Of a stretch of 64,000 bases of DNA, positions 27,566-37,155 are shown in pieces. Location of the stretch: the NCBI RefSeq assembly GCF_902833055.1, contig NZ_CADFEJ010000021.1, forward strand, positions 1-64,000. The letters are read 5' to 3'. Source of the stretch: Burkholderia territorii (lineage in GTDB: Bacteria > Pseudomonadota > Gammaproteobacteria > Burkholderiales > Burkholderiaceae). The notes below the pieces were generated by a model, which worked only from the letters and a program-made list of their open reading frames with translations, was not told the DNA's origin and ran no database searches. Position 1 is the first letter of the stretch, and each line of letters opens with the position of its first letter. The translations under genes were made by a program, and so were the position numbers.

Positions 27566-27656
27566 TTCTGCTCCTGCCCTGTGCGCGACGATGTCGTCGG
27601 GGACCTCGTCGCGCGGTATCGGAAATCGTTGTTGGCGGATGTCGCCCGCACCGCGC

Positions 27657-28127
27657 CTACGCAACGCGACACGACGCGTCGCGGCGTTCGGCACGCGTAC
27701 GCATCGACGACGGTCGCACCGGCGCGTCACCGGGCCGGGCGCGCACGTAATCGCGCGGCGTGATGCCGAGCACCCGCCGAAAATGCCGGCACAGATGACT
27801 CTGATCGAAGAAGCCGACCTCGGTCGCGACGACCGACGGCGCCAGGCCGGCGCGCAGCAAATCCTGCGCACGCCGCACTCGCACGAGACACAGATACCGG
27901 TGCGGCGACACGCCGACCTCGCCGCGAAAGCGCGCGGTGAAACGCGACACGCTCAATCCGGCCACGGCCGCGAGCGTGTCGAGGTTAAGCGGCTGCGCGA
28001 ACGATGCATCGATCGTGCGCAGCACGTCGCCGATCGCCGGCGAGACGGGCTGCGGAACACGCGGTGCGCGCGGCATCGCGCCTTCGGGCGATTCGTGGAA
28101 CAGGGTGGCCATGCTCGCCGTCCTCAT
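27657..28127 (-). CDS. AraC-family transcriptional regulator (short, DNA-binding domain only)
   Basis: A regulator of about 156 residues made almost wholly of an AraC/XylS double helix-turn-helix (LDTLAAVAGLSVSRFTARFRG; APSVVATEVGFFDQSHLCRHFRR), with the signature RRVLGITPRDYVR. No sensory domain is present beyond ~35 N-terminal residues. Start uncertain: ATG 28127 has AAGG upstream, and ATG 28112 is an alternative. It sits in the middle of the leftward catabolic block and is probably its activator. Confidence 0.82.
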   Translation of the reverse strand: MRTASMATLFHESPEGAMPRAPRVPQPVSPAIGDVLRTIDASFAQPLNLDTLAAVAGLSVSRFTARFRGEVGVSPHRYLCLVRVRRAQDLLRAGLAPSVVATEVGFFDQSHLCRHFRRVLGITPRDYVRARPGDAPVRPSSMRTRAERRDASCRVA

Positions 28128-28295
28128 GCGATCGCCTTGGCGGCAGTGCGTTGTGCGACGGAATGCGCGATCGGGCACGTCCCGATCGACGCGGCCATCC
28201 CGTCACCGGCTCGCGCCCCGTCTCGGCGGCCTTCGTTCCCGGCAAGCAGGCAAGTGCATCGTGCGGTCATATCGAATCCTCCCGTGGCAGCCGGT

Positions 28296-29573
28296 TCAGT
28301 GCAGGAGATCCTGCATCCGGTAATACGCGCCGACGAACGGCAGGAACCACGCGTGCCCGAAATGGCCGGGCATCGCCGGCCAGTCGAGCTCGCGCCACGG
28401 ATTCGATGCGGCCTTGCCGTACAGCACGTCCGCCATCACGCGGCCCATGTGCACGGCCATCTGCACGCCGTGGCCGCTATAGCCCATCGAGTAATAGAGC
28501 CCGGCATGCTGGCCCGCGCGCGGCAGCCGGTCGGCGGTGATGTCGACCAGCCCGCCCCAGCAGTAATCGAGCCGCACGTTCGCCAGTTCCGGGAAATAGC
28601 CGGCCATGCCGGCGCGCAGGATCTCGCCGCTTTTCGCATCGGAGCGCGGGCCCGACATCGCGAAGCGCGCGCGGCCGCCGAACAGCAGCCGGTTGTCGGG
28701 CGTCACGCGGAAGTAGTTGCCGATCTGGCGCGAGGTGACGTACGCACGGCGATGCGGGAACAGCCGGTTCAGTTGCGCGTCGGGCAATGGTTCCGTGACG
28801 ACGATGAAACTGCCGACGGGTGCGATGCGCCGCCGAAACCATGAAAACGGGCCGTGCTGCGACGCGCCGGTCGCGACCAGCACGCGATCGGCGACGAGCG
28901 TGCCGCGCGTGCTGGTGATCGCGTGGCGCTCGCCGTCGATCCGCTCGAGCCGCGTGACGGCCGCCTGCTCGTAGATGCGTGCGCCCGCCCGGACGGCTGC
29001 CTGCGCGAGGCCGACGCCGAACTTGCCCATGTGCATCTGCACGCCGTTACGCTGCAACAGCCCGCCGTAAAAGCCGTCGGACGCGATTTCATCGCGAATC
29101 CGCGACGGTTCGATCAGCTCGATGTCGGGATCCACGTCGCGCCGCAGCGCGTCGAACGTCTTCGCCAGTCCCGCGAAATGCTGCGGCTTCGCGGCGAGCT
29201 TCAGCTTGCCGGCACGGCGGAAATCGCAGTCGATCGCATGTTCGGCGACGATCGCCTCGACGCTCTTCACCGCGCTTTCGTACGCGCGATAGAACTGCGT
29301 TGCCGGTTCGGCGCCGATCCGCGCGGCCAGCGACGCGTAGTCCTGCGCGACGCCCGTGTTGCACTGGCCGCCGTTGCGGCCCGATGCTTCGCCCGCGATC
29401 TGCGCGGCTTCGAGCACGACCACCGATACGCCGCGCTGCGCCAGCGCGAGCGCCGCCGACAGGCCGGTGAAGCCGCCGCCGATCACGGCCACGTCGGCGC
29501 GCCCTTCGACGGGGCCTTCGCAGCCTGAGCGAAACGCGGGGCGCGTATCCAGCCAGTACGATTCGAATTTCAT
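28296..29573 (-). CDS. FAD-dependent oxidoreductase (gamma-glutamylputrescine oxidase-like)
   Basis: A 425-residue PuuB/OrdL-type flavin oxidase. The N-terminal pattern KFESYWLDTRPAF is typical of this subfamily, followed by the dinucleotide motif DVAVIGGGFTGLSAALALA and GEASGRNGGQCNTG. A C-terminal FAD contact is YYSMGYSGHGVQMAVHMG. AAGGATCC precedes the ATG at 29573. It lies directly downstream of the ABC transporter genes, suggesting it oxidises the imported compound, and is followed by aldehyde dehydrogenase further along. In E. coli, PuuB and PuuC catalyse consecutive steps of putrescine use. The analogy is inference. Confidence 0.9.
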   Translation of the reverse strand: MKFESYWLDTRPAFRSGCEGPVEGRADVAVIGGGFTGLSAALALAQRGVSVVVLEAAQIAGEASGRNGGQCNTGVAQDYASLAARIGAEPATQFYRAYESAVKSVEAIVAEHAIDCDFRRAGKLKLAAKPQHFAGLAKTFDALRRDVDPDIELIEPSRIRDEIASDGFYGGLLQRNGVQMHMGKFGVGLAQAAVRAGARIYEQAAVTRLERIDGERHAITSTRGTLVADRVLVATGASQHGPFSWFRRRIAPVGSFIVVTEPLPDAQLNRLFPHRRAYVTSRQIGNYFRVTPDNRLLFGGRARFAMSGPRSDAKSGEILRAGMAGYFPELANVRLDYCWGGLVDITADRLPRAGQHAGLYYSMGYSGHGVQMAVHMGRVMADVLYGKAASNPWRELDWPAMPGHFGHAWFLPFVGAYYRMQDLLH

Positions 29574-29773
29574 CGGATCCTTCTCGAGCATTGCGTCGAC
29601 AGCGATCGGTGATCGCCCGCTGAAAGCCATTTAATCACCGTCAAAAAGCGCGGTTGCCGCGTATTCGCGCACGGCACGCGCACGTTCCACCGTTTTGCAC
29701 GACCGCCGCAGCACACTATGCGGCACGGCTGCGCGCCGCATCGGCGCCTGCGATGGACGCACGCTTCGGCATG

Positions 29774-31645
29774 CTACGGACGTACCGGCTGCACCGACGC
29801 GACGTGCTTCGCCGGTTCGGCCTGGAAGCGTGCGAGATCCTCCTCGCTGCGATGGCACAGCACCTGTGCGCCGTTCTCGAGCGTGCGCAGCGCGGGCGCG
29901 CTCCGGTTGCACACGCCGTCCACCCGCATCGCGCAACGCGACAGGAACGGGCACAGATCGGCATCGTCGGCGTTCGCGCCGATCGGCACGAGCGGGCGGT
30001 GACAGCGCTCGGCCGCATCGTCGAGCCAGCCCGCGCGCAACTCCGGCGCGGACGACACGAGCAGATGCGAATACGGGTGATAAGGCGGCGCGCACAGCGC
30101 GTCGCGGCTGCCCGTTTCAACGCGACGGCCCGCGTACAGCACGACGATGTCGTCGCTGATCGCGCGCACTTTCGCGATGTCGTGCGTGATGAACACGTAC
30201 GACACGCCCAGCTTCGCCTGCAGGTCGCGCAGCAAATCGATGATCGCGGCGCCGACCACGGTGTCGAGTGCCGACGTGACCTCGTCGCACAGGATCAGGT
30301 CGGGTTCGGCCGCAAGCGCACGCGCGAGGTTCACGCGCTGCTTCTGCCCGCCGGACAACTCGCCGGTGCGCCGCGCGGCCACCGCCTGCGGCAACCGCAC
30401 GAGTTCGAGCAGCTCGGCGACACGCTGCCGCGCACGCGCGCCCTTGATCCCGTGATAGAACGCGAGCGGCCGCGCGAGCGTGCGCTCGACGGTATGCACC
30501 GGGTTGAGCGCGGTGTCGGCGTTCTGGAACACGATCTGCACGCGACGGTGCTGCTCCTTGGTGCGCCGGGCGATATCGAGCGCGAGCGGCTCGCCGTCGA
30601 GCAGGATCCGACCGGCCGTCGCCGGCACGAGGCCCGCGATCACCTTCGCGAGCGTCGTCTTGCCCGAGCCCGATTCGCCGATCACGCCGACCGTCTGCCC
30701 GCGCCCGATGCGCAGGTCCACTTCGTGCAGGATTACCTTCGCCGGCCAGCCTTTCGCGGTACGACCGCCGTAGCCGGCGACCGCGCCGCGCACGTCGAGC
30801 AGCGGCGCAGGCGCCGCGCGCGCCGCGGTCGATTCGCGTTCGGCATCGTTCGGCGTCACCGCGGCGATCAGGCTCTGCGTGTACGGATGCGTCGGCGCAT
30901 GCAGGATCTGTTCGGTATCGCCCGCTTCGCGGATCACGCCGTCGCTCAGCACGACGATGCGGTCGGCCATCTGCGCGACCACGGCCAGGTCGTGCGACAC
31001 GTAGACGGCGCTCATGCCATAGCGCCGGATCACGCTCCTGAAGGCCTGCAGCACGTCGATCTGCGTGGTCACGTCGAGCGCGGTGGTCGGCTCGTCGAGG
31101 ATCACCAGCTCCGGATCGGTGATCAGCGCCATCGCGGCCATCAGCCGCTGCAGCTGCCCGCCCGACACCTGATGCGGATAGCGTTTGCCGATCGTCTCGG
31201 GCTCGGGCAGCGCGAGCGCGCGAAACAATTCGACCGCCTTCGCCTGCGCGTCGCGCTTCGACAGCGTCTTGTGGATCAGCGCGCTCTCGATCACCTGGTC
31301 GAGAATCGTGCGCGACGGGTTGAACGCGGCGGCCGCGCTCTGCGCGATGTACGCGACCCTGCGGCCGCGCAGCGCGGCCAGCGCCGGTGCGGGCAACGTG
31401 CAGACATCGGCGCCGCCGAGCTTCACCGAGCCGCCGGCGATCCGGCAGCCGGCACGCGCATGGCCCATCAGCGACAGCGCGATCGTGGTCTTGCCGGAGC
31501 CCGATTCGCCGATCAGCGCGAGCACCTCGCCTCGCCCGATATCGAAGTCGACGCCGTGGACGATCGTCGTTTCCTCGCCGCCCGGCCGTCCGCCGACCAC
31601 GCGCAGCCCGCGCACCTCGACGAGCGGAGTCGAATCGTGTCGCAT
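29774..31645 (-). CDS. ABC transporter ATP-binding protein, DppD-DppF fusion
   Basis: A 623-residue protein with two complete nucleotide-binding domains, energising dipeptide/opine-type uptake. Domain 1 (about 5-260) has Walker A GESGSGKTT, signature SGGQLQRL and Walker B LVILDEPTTALD. Domain 2 (about 285-540) has GESGSGKTT, LSGGQKQRV and LILCDEVTSALD. The C-terminus has the Cys-containing oligopeptide tail (CPFLSRCAMRVDGVC). Its ATG shares one base with the stop of the upstream permease gene (TGATG), showing translational coupling. Most systems encode the two domains separately, but the fusion is well known in proteobacteria. Confidence 0.93.
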   Translation of the reverse strand: MRHDSTPLVEVRGLRVVGGRPGGEETTIVHGVDFDIGRGEVLALIGESGSGKTTIALSLMGHARAGCRIAGGSVKLGGADVCTLPAPALAALRGRRVAYIAQSAAAAFNPSRTILDQVIESALIHKTLSKRDAQAKAVELFRALALPEPETIGKRYPHQVSGGQLQRLMAAMALITDPELVILDEPTTALDVTTQIDVLQAFRSVIRRYGMSAVYVSHDLAVVAQMADRIVVLSDGVIREAGDTEQILHAPTHPYTQSLIAAVTPNDAERESTAARAAPAPLLDVRGAVAGYGGRTAKGWPAKVILHEVDLRIGRGQTVGVIGESGSGKTTLAKVIAGLVPATAGRILLDGEPLALDIARRTKEQHRRVQIVFQNADTALNPVHTVERTLARPLAFYHGIKGARARQRVAELLELVRLPQAVAARRTGELSGGQKQRVNLARALAAEPDLILCDEVTSALDTVVGAAIIDLLRDLQAKLGVSYVFITHDIAKVRAISDDIVVLYAGRRVETGSRDALCAPPYHPYSHLLVSSAPELRAGWLDDAAERCHRPLVPIGANADDADLCPFLSRCAMRVDGVCNRSAPALRTLENGAQVLCHRSEEDLARFQAEPAKHVASVQPVRP

Positions 31646-32613
31646 CAGTGTCCTCCGGCGGCAGCGGCCGCGCCCTTGCGGCGGCCGCGATGCGGCAGGC
31701 CGTCGATCAACAGGTTGACGCCCACCGTGAGGATCGCGATCGCGACCGCGGGCATGATCGCGACGGCCGAGCCGTCGCCGAGGCTCGCGATGTTCTCGCG
31801 CACGAGCGAGCCGAGGTCCGCGTACGGCGGCTGCACGCCGAGCCCGAGAAAACTCAGGCCGCTCAGCAGCAGCACGACGAACGTGAAGCGCAGCCCGGTA
31901 TCGGCGAGCATCGGGTGGATCATGTTCGGCAGCATCTCGACGCACGCGATGTACAGCGCGCTTTCGCCGCGCGCGCGTGCAACCTGCACGAACTCGAGCG
32001 TGCTGATGTTGACCGCCAGCGCGCGCGCGATCCGGTACGAGCCCGGCATGTAGCTGACCGCCGCGGTCAGGACCAGCAGCGGCAGCGACGAGCCGAACGC
32101 GGCGACGAACATCAACGCGAACATCTTCGACGGAATCGACGTGAGCGCATCGAGCAGCCGGCTCATCGTCTCGTCGACCGCGCGGCCCGACACGGTCGCG
32201 AGCAGCCCGAGCGTCGTGCCGGTCAGCGCGGCGAGCAGCACCGCCGCGAGCGCGAGCAGCACAGTCAGGCGCGTGCCGTACAGGATCCGGCTCAGCATGT
32301 CGCGGCCGAGGAAGTCGGAGCCGAACGGCAGCTTCGCGCTGAACGGCGCGAACACGTCGGGCGTGACGATCGCGCCGACGTCGTGCGGCGCGAGCAGCGG
32401 CGCGAACGCCGCGATGAACAGCATCAGCGCGACCATCGACAGGCCGACACGGCCGCCGGTCGTCAGTGCCATGCGCGGGGCGCGGCGCTTGCGCGGGTGG
32501 TCGGGCGCGGGTGCGGCGGGCGGCGTCGCGCCGCTCCACGGCGGCGGCTGATCGCCGGACGGCGGCAGCGCGCTGCTGCGATGAACGGGTTCGGTCGGGT
32601 GCATGGGTGGCAT
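31645..32613 (-). CDS. ABC transporter permease, DppC type
   Basis: A 322-residue inner-membrane permease. A proline-rich cytoplasmic N-terminus (about 1-50) precedes six predicted membrane helices and the permease EAA-like loop (VARARGESALYIACVEMLPNM). The motif FGSDFLGRDMLSRILYG is characteristic of DppC/OppC proteins. The start may be ATG 32613 or 32604; neither has a strong ribosome site. Coupled to the downstream ATPase gene and 21 bp after the DppB-type permease. Confidence 0.93.
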   Translation of the reverse strand: MPPMHPTEPVHRSSALPPSGDQPPPWSGATPPAAPAPDHPRKRRAPRMALTTGGRVGLSMVALMLFIAAFAPLLAPHDVGAIVTPDVFAPFSAKLPFGSDFLGRDMLSRILYGTRLTVLLALAAVLLAALTGTTLGLLATVSGRAVDETMSRLLDALTSIPSKMFALMFVAAFGSSLPLLVLTAAVSYMPGSYRIARALAVNISTLEFVQVARARGESALYIACVEMLPNMIHPMLADTGLRFTFVVLLLSGLSFLGLGVQPPYADLGSLVRENIASLGDGSAVAIMPAVAIAILTVGVNLLIDGLPHRGRRKGAAAAAGGH

Positions 32614-32634
32614 CTCGGAAGGAGGACGGAACGC

Positions 32635-33588
32635 TCAGGTCCGCAGTCTCGGGTTCGACACGATCGAGCACAGGTCGGCGAACAGCACGAGCGTCAGGTA
32701 GGCGACGCAGAAGATCAGCGTGCACGCCTGGACCAGCGGGAAATCGCGGTTGCCGACGGCATCGACCATCAGGCTCGCGAGGCCCGGATAGTTGAAGATC
32801 GTCTCGACGACGATCACGCCGCCGAGCAGATACGACAGACTCAACGCGATCGCATTGGCGATCGGGCCGATCGCGTTCGGCAGCGCATGACGCAGCACGA
32901 CGCGCGCCGGGCTCGCCCCCTTCAGCACGGCCATCTCGACATACGACGCGCTCAACTGCTCGATCACCGCGGCGCGCGTCATCCGCGCCATCTGCGCGAT
33001 CACGACCGCGCACAGCGTCAGCACCGGCATCGCATACGCTCGCAGGAAATCGTGCAGGCTTTCGATCGGGCCGCCGTACGACAGCGCGGACAGCCAGTGC
33101 AGCTTCACGGCCAGCACGAGCACGGCGACCGTCGCGATCAGGAATTCCGGCGTCGCGACGAGCGACAGCGTGCCGAGGCTGATCACGCGATCGACCACCG
33201 ACTCGCGCTTGACCGCCGCGAGAATCCCGAGCAGCAGCGCGATCGGCACCGACACGGCGGTCGTGATCGCCGCGAGCGCGAGCGACTTCGGCAGGCGTCC
33301 GCCGATCATCGCCGACACCGGCATGTCGCCCGACAGCGAGCGGCCGAAATCGCCGTGCAGCAACCCGGCGAGCCAGTGCAGGTAGCGCACGTGGGCCGGC
33401 ATGTCGAGGCCGAACTGCTGACGCAGCGCGGCGACCGTCTCCGGCGTCGCGGACTGGCCGAGCGCGGCCTGCGCGGCGTCGCCCGGCAACAGGTTCGTGA
33501 TCGTGAAGATGATCGCGGACACGATCAGCAGCGTCAGCGCGGTGACCGCGATGCGCCGGCCGATCAGCCCGAGCAGGATTCGATTCAT
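32635..33588 (-). CDS. ABC transporter permease, DppB type
   Basis: A 317-residue inner-membrane permease with the N-terminal pattern of the family (LIGRRIAVTALTLLIVS, then FTITNLLPGD), six membrane helices and the EAA loop (VLKGASPARVVLRHALPNA). Pairs with the DppC-type permease. Follows the binding protein gene by 79 bp. Confidence 0.93.
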   Translation of the reverse strand: MNRILLGLIGRRIAVTALTLLIVSAIIFTITNLLPGDAAQAALGQSATPETVAALRQQFGLDMPAHVRYLHWLAGLLHGDFGRSLSGDMPVSAMIGGRLPKSLALAAITTAVSVPIALLLGILAAVKRESVVDRVISLGTLSLVATPEFLIATVAVLVLAVKLHWLSALSYGGPIESLHDFLRAYAMPVLTLCAVVIAQMARMTRAAVIEQLSASYVEMAVLKGASPARVVLRHALPNAIGPIANAIALSLSYLLGGVIVVETIFNYPGLASLMVDAVGNRDFPLVQACTLIFCVAYLTLVLFADLCSIVSNPRLRT

Positions 33589-33667
33589 GAAGCGGCACTC
33601 CGGAAAAGGCCGTGCACGACCGGCGCAGTCACCCGCACCGGCCGCGCGGCGGCGGCACGCACCTGGC

Positions 33668-35251
33668 TCAGGCGTTCCACCACACGTGCTCGGCGAACAT
33701 GAAGCCCATCATCCCGCCGGTCGGAATCGAGCCGAGGCCCGCGAGCCGTTTGTCGTAGCCGTCGAGGAAGCTGATGAAGGCCGGAATGCCGACCCGGCAC
33801 TGCTGCGCGACGAGCACCTGCATGTCGCCGTACATCTGCTTGCGCTTCGCGTCGTCGGTTTCGGAACGCGCGGCGAGCAGCAGCTGGTCGAACTTCGCGT
33901 TCTTCCAGCCCGACTCGTTCCACGGCGCATCCGACTTGAAGAACTGCGTGAACACGACGTCGGCGCTCGAGCGCGGGTTGATGTTGCCGAAGCCGAGCGG
34001 GTGTTTCATCCAGTGGTTCGACCAGTAGCCGTCGGGCGACACGCGGTTCACCTGCAGGTTCAGCCCGATCTTCTGGCCGGCCTGCTGCAGCAGCACGGCC
34101 ATTTCGATCGATCCGTTCGCGTCGGACGTCGCATAGATCGGCGGCAGCGTGGCGCCCAGCGCGCCCGCCTTCTGGAACAGGAACTTCGCCTTGTCCGGAT
34201 CGTGCGGCCGCTGCGGCAGCGACGCGTTGAAGTAGCGATGCCCCGGCGGGATCGGCTGGTCGTTGCCGATCACCGCGTAGCCGCGGAACACCGCCGAGCG
34301 GATCTGCTCGCGATCGAACAGGTACTTCATCCCTTCGACGAAATCGGGATTCGCGGTGATCGGGTTGTCGCTGCGCACGATCAGGTCGGTATAGAGCCCC
34401 GACTTGGTTTCCTGCAGCGCATAGCCCGGCGTCGACGCGACCCGCTGCGTCGAGCGCGGATCGATCGCGTTGATCAGGTGCACGTCGCCCGACAGCAGCG
34501 CGTTCAGGCGCGCGGCGCTGTCGCTGATGCCGATCAGCTCGATTTCGTCGAGGTACGGCATTCCCGGCTTGAAGTAGCTGTCGTTGCGCACGCCGACGGT
34601 CGACACGCCCGGCTTGAACGACTTCAGCTTGTACGGGCCGCAACCGATGCCGGTGCTGAAGTCGGTCGTGCCGTCCTTGACGATCACGAGCTGCGGCGTC
34701 GCGAGGATCACCGGCAGATCGGCGTTCGCGCTGACGAGCGTGAGCGTGACCTCGTCCGGGCCGCTCGCCTTCGCATCGGCGAACTGATCGGCGAGCGGCT
34801 TGACCTTCGACGCGGTGGCCGCGTTCTTGTGGCGCATCAGCGAGAACACCACGTCGGCCGGCCCGACCGGCTTCCCGTCGTGGAACGTGACGCCCTTGCG
34901 CAGCTTGATGATCCACGTCTTCGCGTCGGTCGTCTGCAACGACTGGGCGAGGTTCATCTGCGGCGTGAGGCTCCCATCGAGCTGCGTGAGCCCGCTGTAG
35001 AACATGAAGAAACGAATGTAGTCGGCGCCCGTCGAGCCCTTGGCAGGGTCGAGCGTATCGGCCGTCGAACTCGATTCGTTCGCGACCCGGATCTTGCCGC
35101 CGCGCTTCGGTGCCGGCGCGGCGAACGCCGAGCGCGCGCCCGTCAGCAGCCCGCCGCCGCCGACGGCCATCATGCCGCTCGCCGCCATGACCCGCATCAT
35201 GTCGCGGCGCGTGAAGCCGCCCGTGCCGCCGTTGTCGAAATCGTCGCTCAT
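33668..35251 (-). CDS. ABC transporter substrate-binding protein, family 5 (peptide/opine)
   Basis: A 527-residue extracytoplasmic binding protein. It starts with a twin-arginine signal (FTRRDMMRVM, Arg15-Arg16) and a hydrophobic core ending near AFAAPAPKRGG. It carries the SBP_bac_5 pattern TLDPAKGSTGADYI, WIIKLRKGVTFHDGKP and PADVVFSLMRHKN. The ATG at 35251 is chosen because AGGAG lies 8 nt before it and the signal peptide follows. First gene of the leftward transporter-oxidase block and so nearest the likely promoter. Substrate unknown. The oxidases downstream argue for an amino-acid- or polyamine-derived ligand rather than plain dipeptides. Confidence 0.92.
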   Translation of the reverse strand: MSDDFDNGGTGGFTRRDMMRVMAASGMMAVGGGGLLTGARSAFAAPAPKRGGKIRVANESSSTADTLDPAKGSTGADYIRFFMFYSGLTQLDGSLTPQMNLAQSLQTTDAKTWIIKLRKGVTFHDGKPVGPADVVFSLMRHKNAATASKVKPLADQFADAKASGPDEVTLTLVSANADLPVILATPQLVIVKDGTTDFSTGIGCGPYKLKSFKPGVSTVGVRNDSYFKPGMPYLDEIELIGISDSAARLNALLSGDVHLINAIDPRSTQRVASTPGYALQETKSGLYTDLIVRSDNPITANPDFVEGMKYLFDREQIRSAVFRGYAVIGNDQPIPPGHRYFNASLPQRPHDPDKAKFLFQKAGALGATLPPIYATSDANGSIEMAVLLQQAGQKIGLNLQVNRVSPDGYWSNHWMKHPLGFGNINPRSSADVVFTQFFKSDAPWNESGWKNAKFDQLLLAARSETDDAKRKQMYGDMQVLVAQQCRVGIPAFISFLDGYDKRLAGLGSIPTGGMMGFMFAEHVWWNA

Positions 35252-36020
35252 CCGAACTGCTCCTGACTGTGGAAAGTGGGTCCTGGGGTCCAGCGTGGTT
35301 CGAGAAACCCGTCGCGACCGCCTGCTGGTAGCGGGCGCGACGTCATGCGCATTGAGTTCATTTAAGCATCGCCAAAATGCGGGTTGTCGCGATTCGGGGC
35401 GGCTGCACCACACGATTCGACCGTTTTGGGCCACCCGCGCAGCATGATTTGCTGCGCGAGCGCACCTGCCGGCGTTTGCGCGATGCGATGCCGCGCCGAT
35501 CGGGCAACCGGCGGCAGGGCGATGGGGAATCGTCAAGCGACGCCCGCTGCGAATCGAGCCGACAACACGGCCCGCTCGGCACTCAAACGTGCCCGGAGCG
35601 TCCAGCCGGCCTGCTCGCGTCGACTCGACGGCCGGGCGACCTCGCGGTTCCGTCCCGTGCCTTCGTACGAAAATTCAGATGATTGCGTCGTGCTTTCGAA
35701 ATCGGCCTGCCGCCGCGCGATCCGGCCGCTCGCGCGTTCGGGATCGGCGTGTTGGAATTCACGCCGGGTGTTTGCCGGCGCGACGTGAGAGAGAGTCGGA
35801 GACGATGCAGCCTCGATATGCGGCGCGCGAGGCTTGCCGGGATGGTGAAGGCGCGAACCGGGTCGGCGCGGGCGAAACGGGTCGCTGCGTCGCGCAGGTC
35901 GGCGAGCACAACGACGGATGACGTGCGCGATACGTATGTCGAGACGATCCTGCAGCGCTGCCGGCATGCCGCGTGTGCGTGTTCCAGCGCGTCGCGGTTC
36001 GCCGGCAACGAACCTCGCGC
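35252..36020. other. Intergenic region upstream of the transporter block
   Basis: About 770 bp. Open frames exist on both strands (for example 35583-36008 minus and 35683-36069 plus), but all are Arg/Ser-rich, overlap each other and lack ribosome sites or domains, so none is called. Expected to hold the promoter of the binding protein gene. Confidence 0.5.
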
Positions 36021-36689
36021 TTACAGCCCGAGCTGCGTCGCGAGATGGCCGATGTCCGACACTTCGTAATAGTTGTAGAACGGCGTGCCGGGCTCGTGGC
36101 CGCGATTGACGAATGCCTTATGCTTGATGCCGAGATCCTCGGCCGTCATCAGGTCGTAGCGCAGGCTCGACGACACGTGCAGCACGTCCTCGGGCTTGCA
36201 GCCGAGCTGGCCGAACATGTATTCGAAGCCCTGCATGCGCGGCTTGTACGATTGCGCCTGCTGCGCGGTGAACACCGCATGAAACGGCGCGCCGAGCTTG
36301 TCGACGTTGCTCATGATCTGTTCATCCATTGCGTTCGACAGGATCACCAGCTTGTACTTCGACGCCAGCCGCGACAGCCCGGCCGGCACGTCCGGATGCG
36401 GGCCCCAGGTCGGCACCGCGTGGTAGAAGCGCTCGGCCTCGGCTTCGTCGAACTTCACGCCCACCCGCGCGCAGGTGCGCCGAATCGCGTTGACGACGAC
36501 GTCGCGGTACGGCTTCCACGCCCCGAGCACCTCGTCGAGCCGATACGCGGCGAACGCGCGCACGAATTCCTCCATCGCGACCGGCGACAACCGGTCCGCG
36601 TAGATCTCGCGCGCCAGTTCCGCCATCCGGAAGCGGGTCAGCGTGCCGTAGCAGTCGAACGTGATGTACTTCGGTTCAAATTGGATCAT
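36021..36689 (-). CDS. HAD-superfamily hydrolase, 2-haloacid dehalogenase type II-like
   Basis: A 222-residue cytoplasmic HAD hydrolase. Motif I is FDCYGTLTRF with nucleophile Asp12, motif II LVILSNAMDE, the Lys motif SYKPRMQGF, and motif III the Ser/Asp-rich HVSSSLRYDLMTAEDLG. This pattern matches L-2-haloacid dehalogenase type II. Members of the same clade also act as phosphatases, so dehalogenation is only likely. AGGA lies before the ATG. It stands alone, with long gaps on both sides. Confidence 0.85.
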   Translation of the reverse strand: MIQFEPKYITFDCYGTLTRFRMAELAREIYADRLSPVAMEEFVRAFAAYRLDEVLGAWKPYRDVVVNAIRRTCARVGVKFDEAEAERFYHAVPTWGPHPDVPAGLSRLASKYKLVILSNAMDEQIMSNVDKLGAPFHAVFTAQQAQSYKPRMQGFEYMFGQLGCKPEDVLHVSSSLRYDLMTAEDLGIKHKAFVNRGHEPGTPFYNYYEVSDIGHLATQLGL

Positions 36690-37155
36690 GGTCGGGTCCT
36701 GTCGGTATGAAACCCCGGCAGCGCCGGGGACGGGATGGCTTCAACGGAATTGAATCAGGGCAAAAAGCCGGTCGCACGTCGTTCGACGCCGCTCGAAACG
36801 CAGATTCGCCGCGTGTTGCATGCCCCGGGCAGCACGATCTGCGGCGCGGCCGCACGCGGCGCCGCGCACCGGCCGGCGGACTTCACGCAAACGCCGTGCG
36901 GCAACCGCCCGGCACGGCTCGCCCGGGAGCGGCAGCACCGCCGCGTTTTTATCGTAGTGTCATTCCCACAGCAGAAGCTGTCGGAATGGCGGGCCGCGCC
37001 GGCATGAAGCACGCGTTCGTGCGCACCGGTCGACCCGGTTTGCATCGATCTCGCACGGCCGCCGCCCGACGCCGCAAAACAGGCGAATCGTCCTATCCGA
37101 TTCGTGGCGGCGCTGGCAGAGTCGATGTGTCATTCCTACCCATCCGGAGCCCGGC
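36690..37155. other. Intergenic region, no gene seen
   Basis: About 465 bp between divergent genes (HAD hydrolase leftward, acetyltransferase rightward). No supported coding frame or clear promoter. Presumably contains both promoters. Confidence 0.45.

Noticed and set aside
35583..36008. Minus-strand frame of 141 codons, and overlapping plus-strand frames, in the gap before the transporter block
   Set aside because: Arg/Ser-rich compositions, mutual overlap, no ribosome site and no recognisable domain.
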